NCBI GenBank assembly: GCA_963822695.1
Contig: CAWGJH010000033.1
Coordinates: forward strand, 1 to 64,000
Direction: 5' to 3'
Source: GCA-003244245 sp963822695
GTDB taxonomy: Bacteria > Actinomycetota > Actinomycetes > Mycobacteriales > Pseudonocardiaceae
DNA: 64,000 nt
A program made the position numbers and the translations under genes. Below the pieces are notes generated by a model. The model had not been told where the DNA came from. It searched no databases and was given only the letters and a program-made list of their open reading frames with translations. Positions 54,863 to 64,000 of this stretch are shown in pieces (the first letter of the stretch is position 1; every line of letters starts with the position of its first letter).

Positions 54863-55462
54863 GTGGCTCGACCGAAACTGCACGACGATGTGCTGCGGAT
54901 GCGCCTACTCGACACCGCGGGATCGCTGCTCACCTCCGACGGTCCGGACGCGCTGAGCCTCCGCAGGCTCGCCGCCGCCGCGGGCACCTCGACCAGTGCG
55001 GTATACGCCCTGTTCGGCGGCAAGTCGGGGATCCTTCGGGGGCTGTTCATCGAGGCGTTCACCAGATTTGCGACCCATCTGAACACGGTGAGCCCCTCGG
55101 ACGACCCGCTGGCCGACCTTCTCGCGCTCGGCCACGCCTACCGGGTCAGCGCACTCGCCAACCCGCGCCTGTACGCGGTGATGTTCGGTTCGCCGGTACC
55201 CGGCTTCGAGCCCGCCCCGGAGGATTATGCGCACGCCGCAGCCACCTTCACTCCGCTGCTCGACACGGTGCGCAGGGCGGTTGCGGCGAGCCTGCTGCGC
55301 GAGGCCAATCCTTACCTCATCGCCACCACGCTGTGGGCCACCGTGCACGGCCTGGTGTCCCTGGAACTGGGCCGCGCGATTCCGGATGGGGCTGGGCCCT
55401 CCGGTGCGTTGTTCGAGTCCGCGATGCGCGCCACTCTCGACGGCTGGCGAGTAAGGCCATGA
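54863..55462 (+). CDS. TetR/AcrR-family regulator
   Basis: 199 residues from a GTG (VARPKLHDD). The N-terminal helix-turn-helix is LSLRRLAAAAGTSTSAVYALFGGKSGILRGL. The C-terminal ligand domain contains FTPLLDTVRRAVAASLL and LWATVHGLVSLELGR, of the TetR_C_33/WHG type. Target genes are unknown; the operator-like repeat before it suggests autoregulation. It may act on neighbouring genes or on transport. Confidence 0.9.
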   Translation: MARPKLHDDVLRMRLLDTAGSLLTSDGPDALSLRRLAAAAGTSTSAVYALFGGKSGILRGLFIEAFTRFATHLNTVSPSDDPLADLLALGHAYRVSALANPRLYAVMFGSPVPGFEPAPEDYAHAAATFTPLLDTVRRAVAASLLREANPYLIATTLWATVHGLVSLELGRAIPDGAGPSGALFESAMRATLDGWRVRP

Positions 55463-55484
55463 CCCAGGGATTACGCTGCGGCGC

Positions 55485-56702
55485 ATGGCTGCGGACATCG
55501 TGCCGATCGAACTCTCTGTGACCGCGGGTGACCTGGTAACGCTGTGGGCGCCCCGCTGGCGTGAGGACGGCGAGGAATGGGAGGCATTCCTCGGAGACGA
55601 CGAGAACCTCTTCGCCTTCGCTGACGTCGCGGCGCTGGTCGGTTTCGTGCGCACGGCCGGCGATCACGACCTCATCGACCACCCGGCCTGGGCGCTGGTG
55701 CCGCGGTTGCCCGCGCCGGACCTGCGACCCGTGGAATCCCACCGTTACGACCTGGTGGGAGTGCCCGAACTGGTCGCGCAGTCGCCGGATACCTGGGTGA
55801 TCGGTGAGCTCGCCGACGTGGTGTCGATCGTGCGCTCACTGGCCGACGTCTGCGGCCTGGATGTGGTGCACGACGTGCTCGACTCCACCCCCGGGTTCAG
55901 CATGCTCGACGGCGGCACGCTGGCCTTCGGTGGCCGGGAGGGTGCGCGGCACTGGGACGCGCTGTGCACCGTGATCGCGCAGCGGTGGGACGAGGTGATC
56001 GATGCCCTCGACGGGGTGGTCCGCAGTCCCGACGTTGACGCGGCGGCGCTGGATGCGGCGGCGACCGAACTGTCCGAGGCCCAGTCCGCTCTCGCGGAGC
56101 CCGAGGCAGATCCATCGGTCACCGAAGGCGAGACCGCTGGCGATCCCGCGCTGAGGTTCTGGTCCGAAGTCGGCATTGACCCGATCCGGATCATCAGTGA
56201 TCTGGGCGAGCATTACACGCTGCGCTGCTATCTCGATGACGCACCGGTGTTCCTGGGCCGCAACGGGCGCATCGACGTCTTCGGTTCGCCGCGCTCGCTG
56301 GTCCGCTACCTCGCCGATAACCGTGCGGGGCACGACCTCGACGCGGTGTCCACCTGGCCACAGGTCACCAAGCGAGCGCAGGACCGCGAGCTGGAGGTGG
56401 CCGTCGACGATGGCAACAGCTACCTGCTCGCCGGCCTGGCCGACGACCTCGCTGGGGGCCCCGAGACGGTGGATCCCGGGCAGCTCGAGCTGGCCGTGGA
56501 GCTGATCACCGACGCCGAGCAGTGGGCTGGGTCGGACGCTGCGGGCAAGGCGCTGGCCAGTTCCGAACCGCTGGGCTGGCTGGTCTCCTTCCTGCTGCGC
56601 CCGGACCCGACCCGGCTGGCACCCAGCGCTCCCTTTGACGCTGAAGTGGCCGCCTGGCGGGTCTTGGTCGGTGGTTTCGAGGACCGGCTGCACGTGCACT
56701 GA
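55485..56702 (+). CDS. conserved actinobacterial protein of unknown function
   Basis: 405 residues from an ATG (MAADIVPIELSVTAGDLVTL). The protein is acidic, with recurring Trp and Asp-rich motifs (WREDGEEWEAFLGDDENLFAF) and an Ala-rich helical segment around residues 170-200. Similar sequences are common in actinobacterial genomes and sometimes labelled primosomal, but I see no motif that supports such a role. It starts 22 nt after the TetR stop. Probably cytoplasmic. Confidence 0.7.
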   Translation: MAADIVPIELSVTAGDLVTLWAPRWREDGEEWEAFLGDDENLFAFADVAALVGFVRTAGDHDLIDHPAWALVPRLPAPDLRPVESHRYDLVGVPELVAQSPDTWVIGELADVVSIVRSLADVCGLDVVHDVLDSTPGFSMLDGGTLAFGGREGARHWDALCTVIAQRWDEVIDALDGVVRSPDVDAAALDAAATELSEAQSALAEPEADPSVTEGETAGDPALRFWSEVGIDPIRIISDLGEHYTLRCYLDDAPVFLGRNGRIDVFGSPRSLVRYLADNRAGHDLDAVSTWPQVTKRAQDRELEVAVDDGNSYLLAGLADDLAGGPETVDPGQLELAVELITDAEQWAGSDAAGKALASSEPLGWLVSFLLRPDPTRLAPSAPFDAEVAAWRVLVGGFEDRLHVH

Positions 56703-56837
56703 GTCCTGCCGTCGCATCCCAGCTGCACGTGCATCCCTACTACGCAGCGTGTCTCCCGGTTGCCGCCGTAGCTGCCGGGATGGCTAGGATTTGCTCCCAA
56801 TAGGACCAGCTCATTCCCCTCAGCGAAGGCCAAGCCA

Positions 56838-57737
56838 GTGACCAACCCAGCGACGCAATCCTTCGATCGGATGCGCAGCATGCTCGTGCGTGCCGCCGAG
56901 ATCCGCGATAGCGAGCAGCAGCAGATCTTCGACGCGCTGGACGAGATCCATGCCCGGCTGGCTCCCCTGGAGTCGCTGGGTTCGGTCCGCAAGCGGCTGT
57001 CGGAGATGCCCGACCGCACCGAGGTCAGCGTGCTGGCCGAACGGGTCGATGAAGCGCTGTCGAAGCTGGAAGCTCAGGACAGCGCCCTCGCCGCGCTGTC
57101 CCGTGCCATCGAGTCGATCGTGGACAAGCTGGCCACACCGTTCGCCGAGCTCGGCGGGCGGATGGAGGGGGTGGCGGGCCGCTTCGAAGGCGTCGCCGGC
57201 CGGATGGACGGTCTGGAGGACCGGATCGCCGGGCTGCACAAGCGGAGCGACGACCTGGATCACCACCTCGACCGGCAGGACGCCAGGCTCGACGGACTGC
57301 CCGCCGCCGTGCACGGGCCGGTGCGGGAGCAGATCGGTGCCACCGAGACAGGGTTCCGGAGTCGCCTGGACGAGGTTGACAAGGGCATCCAGGAGTCGCT
57401 GTCGAGTACGCTGGAGTCGGCCACCCAGCGACTGGACGTCCTGGCCAGCCGGTTGGATGCGGTGGAGGGCGCGCTGGCCCACCGCCCCGACGTCGACTCG
57501 CTGCTCGGGCTGGTCCGGCAGGCCAACGAAGAGTCCGAGCTGCGCTACACCGCGCAGCTGGACGAGGTGATGGCCACCTTCGCCGAGATCATCATGGGCG
57601 GCGGCGTGCCGGCTTCCGTGCCCCCTACCCCACCGCCGCCGCCCCGACCTGCCCAGCGTCGGGTCCGCAGTCGTCAGACCAAGCCCGCAGAGGCCGAGCA
57701 AGGTGGTGGTGGTGCCCCGGCGGACGCCGCCACGTGA
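56838..57737 (+). CDS. coiled-coil protein
   Basis: 299 residues. Heptad repeats run across most of the protein (SEQQQIFDALDEIHARLAPL, GRMEGVAGRFEGVAGRMDGL, SSTLESATQRLDVLASRLDA), ending with a Pro-rich tail (PPTPPPPPRPAQRRVRSR) of low complexity. No enzyme motif is seen. Its stop is immediately followed by the carboxypeptidase start, so they may be cotranscribed. Possibly a scaffold or cell-division associated protein; function inferred only from structure. Confidence 0.75.
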   Translation: MTNPATQSFDRMRSMLVRAAEIRDSEQQQIFDALDEIHARLAPLESLGSVRKRLSEMPDRTEVSVLAERVDEALSKLEAQDSALAALSRAIESIVDKLATPFAELGGRMEGVAGRFEGVAGRMDGLEDRIAGLHKRSDDLDHHLDRQDARLDGLPAAVHGPVREQIGATETGFRSRLDEVDKGIQESLSSTLESATQRLDVLASRLDAVEGALAHRPDVDSLLGLVRQANEESELRYTAQLDEVMATFAEIIMGGGVPASVPPTPPPPPRPAQRRVRSRQTKPAEAEQGGGGAPADAAT

Positions 57738-58976
57738 GTGGTGCGGATGGTCCGGTTCCGCGTGCTCGTCGTCCTGATCGCCGCTCTCGGCGCGATGGTC
57801 CTGCTCGGTGCCGTGCCCGTCGCCGCGCAGCCCGCCTGCTCGCCGCAGATCACCCCGCCCCCGCCGGTCGACTCCTCAGAGGCCCCGGCTCCGGGCACCC
57901 CAGCGCCCCCGCCGCTGTCGATCCCCGACCCGCCAGTCGGTGGGCCGAGGATGGGCGAGTGCGGGCTGGTGCTGCCCGCTGGCGCGCCCGCCCCGCCGGC
58001 CGGGATCAACTCGATGTCCTGGCTGATCGCCGATGCCGACTCCGGTGAGGTGCTCGCCGCCAAGGATCCGCACGCGCGCAACCGCCCGGCGTCGACGCTC
58101 AAACTGCTGACCGCCCTGCTGGCCGCCGACCAGCTTCCACCCGACCGGGTAGTGATCGCCACCCAGGCCGACGCCAACCAGGATGGCAGCCTGGTAGGCC
58201 TGGGCCCGGGCGGTCGCTACACCGTCCGGCAGTTACTCACCGGTTTGCTGCTGTCCTCCGGTAATGACGCCGCCCACGCCCTGGCCGTTGCGCTCGGCGG
58301 GGTAACGCAGACCGTCGCGCAGATGAACGAGCTGGCTGCCAGGCTGGGTGCGCGTGATACCCGAGCCGCCACCCCGTCCGGATTGGACGGGCCGGGGATG
58401 AGTTCCTCAGCCTATGACCTGGCGTTGGCATTTCGCCAGGTGCTCAGCCGCCCGCTGCTGGTCGAGTTGCTGGGCACCCGGCAGGCGGACTTCCCCGGTT
58501 TCGGCGACCGGCCTGGGTTCGTGGTCAGCAACGACAACAAGCTGCTCAGGGTCTACCCGGGTGCGCTGGGTGGCAAGACCGGGTTCACCGACGACGCCCG
58601 GCACACCCAACTTGACGCCGCGCGGCACGGCGGGCGGCGCCTGATGGTGGTGCTGATGCGGGGCGAGCAGCGGCCGGTGTCGATGTCGGAGCAGGCAGCC
58701 CGGCTGCTGAACTATGGATTCGCACTGCCCCCCGGCAGCCCGGTCGGGCGACTGGTGAACGAGGCTGAGTCCTCGTCGGCCGGGACAGGGCCGGAGACGA
58801 CTCCCGGGGAGGACCTCCCGGCGCCACCGCGTGCGGGCGGTCCTGCCACGGCCCGGGACTGGACCGGCCGATCCCAGCACGCCAGCATGGCACTCCCGGT
58901 GGCGCTGTGGATCGGCTTGGCGGTCACCGTGCTCGCAGTGCTCGGCGTCCTGGTAGCCCGCCAGCGCCATCACTAA
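57738..58976 (+). CDS. dacB: D-alanyl-D-alanine carboxypeptidase (S11, DacB type)
   Basis: 412 residues. The N-terminal signal sequence (VLVVLIAALGAMVLLGAVPVAA) is followed by a Pro-rich stretch. Active-site motifs are SxxK in PASTLKLL, SxN in LLSSGNDA, and KTG in GGKTGFTDDA. The C-terminus has an anchoring helix (ALWIGLAVTVLAVLGVLVARQ). It trims cell-wall stem peptides. The start is a GTG at 57738 or the ATG at 57747, adjacent to the coiled-coil gene stop. Confidence 0.93.
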   Translation: MVRMVRFRVLVVLIAALGAMVLLGAVPVAAQPACSPQITPPPPVDSSEAPAPGTPAPPPLSIPDPPVGGPRMGECGLVLPAGAPAPPAGINSMSWLIADADSGEVLAAKDPHARNRPASTLKLLTALLAADQLPPDRVVIATQADANQDGSLVGLGPGGRYTVRQLLTGLLLSSGNDAAHALAVALGGVTQTVAQMNELAARLGARDTRAATPSGLDGPGMSSSAYDLALAFRQVLSRPLLVELLGTRQADFPGFGDRPGFVVSNDNKLLRVYPGALGGKTGFTDDARHTQLDAARHGGRRLMVVLMRGEQRPVSMSEQAARLLNYGFALPPGSPVGRLVNEAESSSAGTGPETTPGEDLPAPPRAGGPATARDWTGRSQHASMALPVALWIGLAVTVLAVLGVLVARQRHH

Positions 58977-59050
58977 CCCCGATTCTTGCCAGACACGCCT
59001 GTGCCCCGCGCGTCCGCTAGGTTCCCCACGCTGGCCGTATCCTGCCGTCC

Positions 59051-59500
59051 ATGACTCTGTCAGCGCGTGACGTGGCCGCCGCTCTCCGTGACCGGCGTCC
59101 CGGGCTGCCGGCGAAAAAGCTGCACACACTCCTCTACTACTGCCAGGGCCACCATCTGGCCGCCTTCGATGAGCCGCTGTTCAGCGAGACAATCTCCGTC
59201 TGGGACACGGGGCCTGTCGTGGGCAAGCTGGGGTACGCGGAGGAACAGGGGGACGTCCCAAAGGTTCATCGCGAGATGAATGAGGCTCAGCTGAACACTA
59301 TCGGCTACGTACTCAGCCGCTACGGCGCCCTGACCGGACAGGGTAGCGCCGACGACAACGTGTTGCTCGACACGGCATCTGTCACGCTGTGGTTGCAGGG
59401 CGCCGAGAAGCGACACGAAGACCTCGTCCGACCGGACAGGCGCGAGGAAATCATGGCCAGGCTCGAAGAACTCCGGGCGAGGCTACCCTCTCGTGCTTAA
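59051..59500 (+). CDS. Panacea-domain antitoxin
   Basis: 149 residues with the Panacea domain (DUF4065/SocA-like): KKLHTLLYYCQGHHLAAFDEPLFSETISVWDTGPVV is the diagnostic block. Panacea proteins act as antitoxins against unrelated toxins. It lacks a typical ribosome binding site. An 8-nt overlap couples it to the next gene. The combination supports a PanA-type toxin-antitoxin pair. Confidence 0.8.
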   Translation: MTLSARDVAAALRDRRPGLPAKKLHTLLYYCQGHHLAAFDEPLFSETISVWDTGPVVGKLGYAEEQGDVPKVHREMNEAQLNTIGYVLSRYGALTGQGSADDNVLLDTASVTLWLQGAEKRHEDLVRPDRREEIMARLEELRARLPSRA

Positions 59501-59792
59501 CGGAGCGCGCCCCTGGACGTTAGAAAACTTCCTTGAGCGTTTTGACTCCTGGGTGGAACGTGAGTCCCCCACAGATGATCTGCGCTGTCTTGTGCTGGCC
59601 TGGATCCTGACGCGCGACGATGACCCCTACCAAGGAGTCCGACGAGAGAAAGGCTTCGTGAATCTGTGGTTCGGCCCTGTACCGAATTCGCGCGACGGGT
59701 CCGGACACGTTGTCATCTGCTCATATTGGATCCAAGAGTCCAGCCGCGCCGTCCGCTGTGACAACTTCGGCACACTGAGTTTGCCGCTCTAG
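59493..59792 (+). CDS. putative toxin partner of the Panacea antitoxin
   Basis: 99 residues from a GTG that overlaps the antitoxin stop by 8 nt. No recognised toxin motif is visible: WTLENFLERFDSWVERESPT, CLVLAWILTRDDDPY, GFVNLWFGPVPNSRDGSG and VICSYWIQESSRAVRCDNF. The short length and coupling to a Panacea antitoxin fit a toxin role. The family is unidentified. Confidence 0.55.
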   Translation: MLNGARPWTLENFLERFDSWVERESPTDDLRCLVLAWILTRDDDPYQGVRREKGFVNLWFGPVPNSRDGSGHVVICSYWIQESSRAVRCDNFGTLSLPL

Positions 59793-59841
59793 AGACGCCC
59801 GAATGGCCCGACAGCTCGCCACGACACCGACCTCAAGGAGA

Positions 59842-60741
59842 CTATTTGGCGTTCACTGGGTCGGGCTGCCGGACCGGTCCTACTGATGGCTGCGGTACGC
59901 GCAGGAGGATCGTCGTGACCAGTCCGGCGAGCGCTGCGACAATCATCAGCGGGGTGGGTACTTTCAGCAGCGCCAGCCCCGAGGCGAGCAGGACCGCGAC
60001 GATCAACGGCCGGATGACGGCCGCAGGGCCCCGAGTGGACAGTCGGGCGCCGAGGTAGACACCAGGCAGGGCACCGAGCAGTAACGAGGTGGCGGCGGCC
60101 AGGTGAACCTCGCCGTAAAGCAGGTGACCCAGCGTGGCAGTGGCCACCAACGGGACCGCCTGAACGAGGCCAGTACCGGCCAGCTGAGCCGGGCGCAGCT
60201 GCCGCGGGTAGGCGATGAGGAGCAGCGCGATGACCAGCGAGCCCCCGCCAACGGAGGTCATGCCGACGGCGCAGCCGCCGACCACGCCGATCGCGACGGT
60301 GCGCAGCGGGTGCACGACCGGCGGCCTGTCGTGGTGGTCCCCCCGGAGGCTGGCCCGGCGGTCAAGCACCTGCCGGAACAGCGTCATGCCCACCGAGGCG
60401 CACAGCGCGATGCCGATAGCCAGCTTCAGGTCGGCCTGCACGCCCGGGGCGTGCCCGATCGTACCGATGATCATGGCACCGGCGAACGCGGCGGGCACCG
60501 AGCCCACCGTCAGCCAGCGGACAAGCCGCCAGTTCACAGTGCGACAGCGCAGATGCACCACCGCGCCGACGGGCATCATGACCAGCGAGGTGATCAGGTC
60601 GCTGGAGATCGCGGCCAGCGGTGCGACCCGGAAGAACAGCACAAGCAGCGGGGTGAGCAGCGCGCCACCACCCATGCCGATGAGGCCGACCAGGAGGCCG
60701 ACCATCAGCCCCGCCACGGCGAGGTCCAGGTCGAAGTGCAT
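59842..60741 (-). CDS. TauE/SafE-family (TSUP) permease
   Basis: 299 residues from the ATG at 60741; the longer frame upstream has poor character. Eight or so membrane helices, with VGLLVGLIGMGGGALLTPLL (GGG motif) and VVGGCAVGMTSVGGGSLVI in the second half. This pair of GxGGG loops is the TSUP signature. Exports or imports sulfonates, sulfite or organic anions. Stands alone between the TA pair and the transporter. Confidence 0.88.
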   Translation of the reverse strand: MHFDLDLAVAGLMVGLLVGLIGMGGGALLTPLLVLFFRVAPLAAISSDLITSLVMMPVGAVVHLRCRTVNWRLVRWLTVGSVPAAFAGAMIIGTIGHAPGVQADLKLAIGIALCASVGMTLFRQVLDRRASLRGDHHDRPPVVHPLRTVAIGVVGGCAVGMTSVGGGSLVIALLLIAYPRQLRPAQLAGTGLVQAVPLVATATLGHLLYGEVHLAAATSLLLGALPGVYLGARLSTRGPAAVIRPLIVAVLLASGLALLKVPTPLMIVAALAGLVTTILLRVPQPSVGPVRQPDPVNAK

Positions 60742-60975
60742 CAAGGGGGTACCTGCTTTCGCAAACGGGCCCGCCGAGCAGCCAGGCGGGAACGAGTCGG
60801 TTGCGTTCAGCGGGTCCGGAACTGGTGACTTCACGTGATCAAAAAGGGACTCTAGCGTGAACGGTGTGACTTCTGAGATGAAAGAGGCAGCTGTGTCTGG
60901 TGTGACATTGGATACGCTGACCGGCCCGTGGGCTGAGATGAGCGGTTCTACCAGAGGTCACACGCTCGGATCTGG

Positions 60976-62433
60976 TCAGTCGGCCTTACCCTCGCCGCTG
61001 GACGAGGAGCGTGCTGCGCCATGCCCGGAGGGGGTGAGTCGGGCCGAGAGCAGGATCAGCGTCGCGGCGGCGGCGAGGACGAGAACGGCGGTGTGCGGGC
61101 CGTCAAGAATATGGTGCCCGCTGGCGCCGAGGCTGAGGGCGAGGGTAACCAGGGCGACACCCAGAGCGGTCCCCAGGCTGCGGGTCATGCTGACCAGCCC
61201 ACCACCGGTAGCTGCGGACTGGGCCGGGATGGCCCCCATGACCAGAGTGTTGTTTGCCGGGGTGAAGGTGCCCAGCGCGACACCGAGCAGGGCAAGCAGG
61301 GTGACCAACCACCCAGTGCTGGGCGGCGTGACCAGCAGCCCAGCGAGGACGGCGATGCTCATCGCGGCGCCGAGAGTGGCCCGGGTGCGGTCGGTCCAGG
61401 AGCACGGCAACAGCCGCTCGGCCCCGACCGCGGCGAGGGCGAACCCGGCGGGCAGGGCGGTGAGCACCAGCCCGGCGTGCAGTTCGGAGAAGCCGCCGTC
61501 GGTCAGGATGACCGGGATCAGGACGAGCGGACCGAACAGCACGAGGTAGCCGCAGAGGGCACCGAGCAGGCCGGCACTGACCGCACGGGTGCGGAACAGG
61601 GCGAGTTGGACCAGCGGGGCGGTGGCACGGCGTTGGCGCAGGACGAACCCTGCCGCCGCCACGGCCGAAAGGGCCAGCAGCACGATCGTGACCCAGCCGG
61701 GTAACGACATCCCTGAGGCGACCGAGATCCCGAGCAGCAGGCTGGTGGTCGCGGTGGCCAGCAGCAGCAGCCCGGACCGGTCCAACCCTGCGGTGGGGGC
61801 GCGGCGTCGGGTGCGGGGCAACAGGTAGATCCCGGCGACGACGCCAAGGACACCGACGGGGATGTTGATGTCGAACACCCACCGCCACCCCAGGGTGGAC
61901 ACCAGCAGCCCGCCGACGGTAGGTCCCAGCGCCAGGCCGACGGCCTGGGCACCGGCCTGGATCCCCAGCGCGGCCCGCATGCGCTGCGGGGGGGCGCTGG
62001 TCGCGACCAGCGCGACGCTGTTGGCCTGCAGCATCGCCGCGCCGATGGCCTGCACGACCCGGGAACCGATCAGCACCCCCAAGGACGGCGCCAGGCCGCA
62101 CAGCGCCGAGGTGAGGGTGAACACCACGAACCCGTAGAGGTAGGTCAACTTGCGGCCATGGATATCGGCCAGGCGCCCGACCGGGATCAGCAGGGCCGTC
62201 AGGGCCAGCAGGTAGGACAGCGACACCCACTGCACTCCGGCCAGCGACGCGTGGAACTGTAACCGCAGCGGCCGGTAGGTCAGGGTGACGATGCTGGCAT
62301 CGAGTTGGCCCATAAACGCGCCGAAACACACCGTGCCCACGGCCAGCAACCAGGCGTGCGGCCACTCGCGCAGCCGGGCGGGCCGGGCCCGCTCCCGCCC
62401 CAGGATGCCCAGCCACCCAGACGCGATGCTCAT
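60976..62433 (-). CDS. DHA2-type MFS transporter 2
   Basis: 485 residues with about 14 membrane helices. FGAFMGQLDASIVTLTYRPL, GRLADIHGRKLTYLYGF (motif A) and GAQAVGLALGPTVGGLLV (motif C) identify a drug/H+ antiporter. It is related in type to the exporter at 21983 but more distant. The C-terminal tail is short and charged. It could be a separate efflux pump or belong to cluster-independent resistance. Confidence 0.88.
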   Translation of the reverse strand: MSIASGWLGILGRERARPARLREWPHAWLLAVGTVCFGAFMGQLDASIVTLTYRPLRLQFHASLAGVQWVSLSYLLALTALLIPVGRLADIHGRKLTYLYGFVVFTLTSALCGLAPSLGVLIGSRVVQAIGAAMLQANSVALVATSAPPQRMRAALGIQAGAQAVGLALGPTVGGLLVSTLGWRWVFDINIPVGVLGVVAGIYLLPRTRRRAPTAGLDRSGLLLLATATTSLLLGISVASGMSLPGWVTIVLLALSAVAAAGFVLRQRRATAPLVQLALFRTRAVSAGLLGALCGYLVLFGPLVLIPVILTDGGFSELHAGLVLTALPAGFALAAVGAERLLPCSWTDRTRATLGAAMSIAVLAGLLVTPPSTGWLVTLLALLGVALGTFTPANNTLVMGAIPAQSAATGGGLVSMTRSLGTALGVALVTLALSLGASGHHILDGPHTAVLVLAAAATLILLSARLTPSGHGAARSSSSGEGKAD

Positions 62434-62753
62434 CGGTCCGCGACGATCCGCGCGTCGAGGGTCTCGGGCTCACCTTGATGGCGTCGCGACAACTGGCAGA
62501 GGCCGCTTCCGCGGATACCGCTCGCGTCCAACTGTCTCTTCTCCCAGCTTCGTGAATCCGGTCTGACCACGCCCCGATCAGGGCACATCGTTCAATATCT
62601 TCTCTACTGAAGGTAGAGTTTTTTGGAAGTATTGGACGCCATATATCACCTAAATAGCGTAGATTTTATCCCGCGAGAGCGAGATCGATCGTACCGAGAG
62701 CTACCATTTTTCCACTCGACGTAAGGCCCCGAACCCCGCTAGCGTGCCGTCTC
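62434..62753. other. 320-nt intergenic region between divergent genes
   Basis: No gene is supported. The right half (62600-62700) is AT-rich (ATATATCACCTAAATAGCG) and lies upstream of cinA; it probably carries promoters for both genes. I see no strong hairpin. Confidence 0.4.
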
Positions 62754-64000
62754 GTGAGGAACGACGGCCCCGATGTCCGGGCAGGGATCGTGGTCACGGG
62801 AACGGAACTGCTCAGCGGCCGGATCACCGACCGCAACGGCCCGTGGCTGGCGCAGCGGCTGGGCGAGTTGGGCGTCGAGGTAGCCCACCTGCTGTGCGTC
62901 GGAGATCGATCGGCGGACCTGGCGGCGGCACTGCGATTCCTCGCCAGCCAGCGTGTCAACCTGGTCATCACCAGCGGTGGGCTCGGCCCGACCGCGGACG
63001 ACCTGACCGCCGAGGTGGTCGCCGGGTTCGCCGGAGTGGAGCTGGAGCTCGACGAGGCGCTGGAGCAGCAGATCGCCGCCATCCTCGCCCGGTTCAGCCA
63101 CCTGGCGCACTTCAGCCCGGAGGCATTGCAGGTAGCGAACCGCAAGCAGGCGATGGTGCCCCACGGCGCACAGCCGCTCGACCCGGTGGGGACGGCACCC
63201 GGCCTGGTGGTCCCGGTCGCGGGCGGGCCGACGGTGATCGTGCTGCCCGGACCACCTCGCGAGCTGCAGGCGACGTGGCACGCGGCGCTGGGCACCTCCG
63301 CCGCCAGAGCGGTGCTGGCGCGCGCCCGACCCTTCGAATCAGCGCGGCTGCGGCTGTTCGGGCTGCCCGAGTCGGAGATCGCGGCGACCCTGCGCGAGGT
63401 GAGCGCGACGCTGGAACTGGCCCCGCTGGAGATCACCACCTGCCTGCGGCAGGCCGAGCTGGAGATTGACATCCGGCATCGGCCCGGCGCGGAGGCGATC
63501 CGCGATGCGCTGATCGAGGCTATCCGGGCCCGGCACGCGCGGTACCTGTTCTCGACCGACGGCAGCTCGCTGGACGACCAGCTCGCCAGCCTGCTGCGGG
63601 GACGGCGGATCGGGCTCGGCGAGTCGTGCACCGGTGGGCTGCTGGCCGCCCGGCTCACCGAGCGGCCCGGGGCGTCGGACTACGTCGCGGGCGGTGTGGT
63701 GGCCTACTCCAATACCGCCAAGACCGAGGTGCTCGGGGTGGCCGCCGAGTTGATCAAGCGGTACGGTGCGGTGTCCCCGCAGGTGGCCCGAGCGATGGCC
63801 GACGGGGCGCGGAACCGCTTCGGTGCCGACATCGGATGCGGGATCACCGGAGTAGCCGGTCCAGGCGGGGGCACTGACGCCAAGCCGGTCGGCTACGTGT
63901 GCCTCTGCGTGAGCACCAGCGACGGCACGACCCTAGCCAGCGACCCGGTGCTGCCCGGCGACCGCGCCGAGATCCGCGACCGGTCGGTGGCCGCCGCGAT
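62754..64000 (+). CDS. cinA: CinA-like protein (competence/damage-inducible), 3' end outside window
   Basis: At least 415 residues from a GTG at 62754. The N-terminal molybdopterin-binding-like domain begins GIVVTGTELLSGRITDRNGP, with VITSGGLGPTADDLT. The C-terminal nicotinamide-nucleotide amidase (PncC) domain begins LASLLRGRRIGLGESCTGGLLAARLTE with the catalytic serine in ESCTGG and continues GVVAYSNTAKTEVLGV to GIGVAGPGGGTDAKPVG-like motifs. Deamidates nicotinamide mononucleotide. The C-terminus runs off the right edge. Confidence 0.9.
   Translation, partial: MRNDGPDVRAGIVVTGTELLSGRITDRNGPWLAQRLGELGVEVAHLLCVGDRSADLAAALRFLASQRVNLVITSGGLGPTADDLTAEVVAGFAGVELELDEALEQQIAAILARFSHLAHFSPEALQVANRKQAMVPHGAQPLDPVGTAPGLVVPVAGGPTVIVLPGPPRELQATWHAALGTSAARAVLARARPFESARLRLFGLPESEIAATLREVSATLELAPLEITTCLRQAELEIDIRHRPGAEAIRDALIEAIRARHARYLFSTDGSSLDDQLASLLRGRRIGLGESCTGGLLAARLTERPGASDYVAGGVVAYSNTAKTEVLGVAAELIKRYGAVSPQVARAMADGARNRFGADIGCGITGVAGPGGGTDAKPVGYVCLCVSTSDGTTLASDPVLPGDRAEIRDRSVAAA

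Noticed and set aside
60857..61549. Plus-strand open frame opposite the DHA2 transporter
   Set aside because: Antisense shadow of a clear membrane protein; sequence is Arg/Ala/Pro-rich.

Overview
The window is high-GC actinobacterial DNA, most likely from the Pseudonocardiaceae (inference from gene content and codon use). The conserved backbone genes run in an order that resembles, from memory, the Mycobacterium tuberculosis Rv3278c to Rv3330 region: a PH-domain membrane protein, birA, accD5, accE, maf, accA3, then glpD, and further right a purine nucleoside phosphorylase and a dacB-type carboxypeptidase. Between these lie several accessory blocks.

Left end (1-10.9 kb): PH-domain protein, a frameshifted membrane gene, a YbaB-like protein, a KsgA/Erm-like methyltransferase, birA, and an acyl-CoA carboxylase operon (accD5-accE-[vapBC]-maf-accA3) carrying a VapBC cassette translationally coupled to accE. 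An MFS transporter and a glpD gene close this part.

Mobile-element graveyard (about 10.9-22 kb): an XRE/SDR pair, a transposase remnant, a Tn3-family transposase broken by two single-base frameshifts, its resolvase, a 177-bp miniature element with 34-bp Tn3-like inverted repeats, two tyrosine recombinase C-terminal remnants, a 37-bp perfect inverted repeat and a small repeat-rich protein. Imperfect 29-bp direct repeats (10978 and 21842) bracket the block.

Aromatic polyketide cluster (about 22-41.1 kb): DHA2 exporter and cation/proton antiporter, a dedicated acetyl-CoA carboxylase (AccC, AccB, fused AccD-AccA), two SnoaL-like proteins, a PF04199 cyclase, an SRPBCC aromatase/cyclase, an amidohydrolase, an FAD halogenase-like enzyme, an O-methyltransferase, a ferredoxin, two ACPs, a KSIII, a MaoC-like dehydratase, the KSalpha/CLF pair and a SARP activator. 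There is no ketoreductase. This suggests a non-reduced aromatic polyketide that is halogenated, O-methylated and primed with a KSIII-derived starter. Two promoters carry three 11-bp-spaced heptamers typical of SARP sites.

Right part (41.5-64 kb): a decayed glpK start, MerR regulator, alpha/beta hydrolase, quinone oxidoreductase, a type VII secretion-like trio (WXG-like protein, DUF1023 hydrolase, LppA-like lipoprotein), glpK, a gamma-glutamylcyclotransferase-like protein, a glycine-rich small protein, an acyl-CoA mutase large subunit, a Ser/Thr kinase, PNP, TetR, a conserved protein, a coiled-coil protein, a D-Ala-D-Ala carboxypeptidase, a Panacea-type toxin-antitoxin pair, a TauE/SafE permease, a second DHA2 transporter and the start of cinA.
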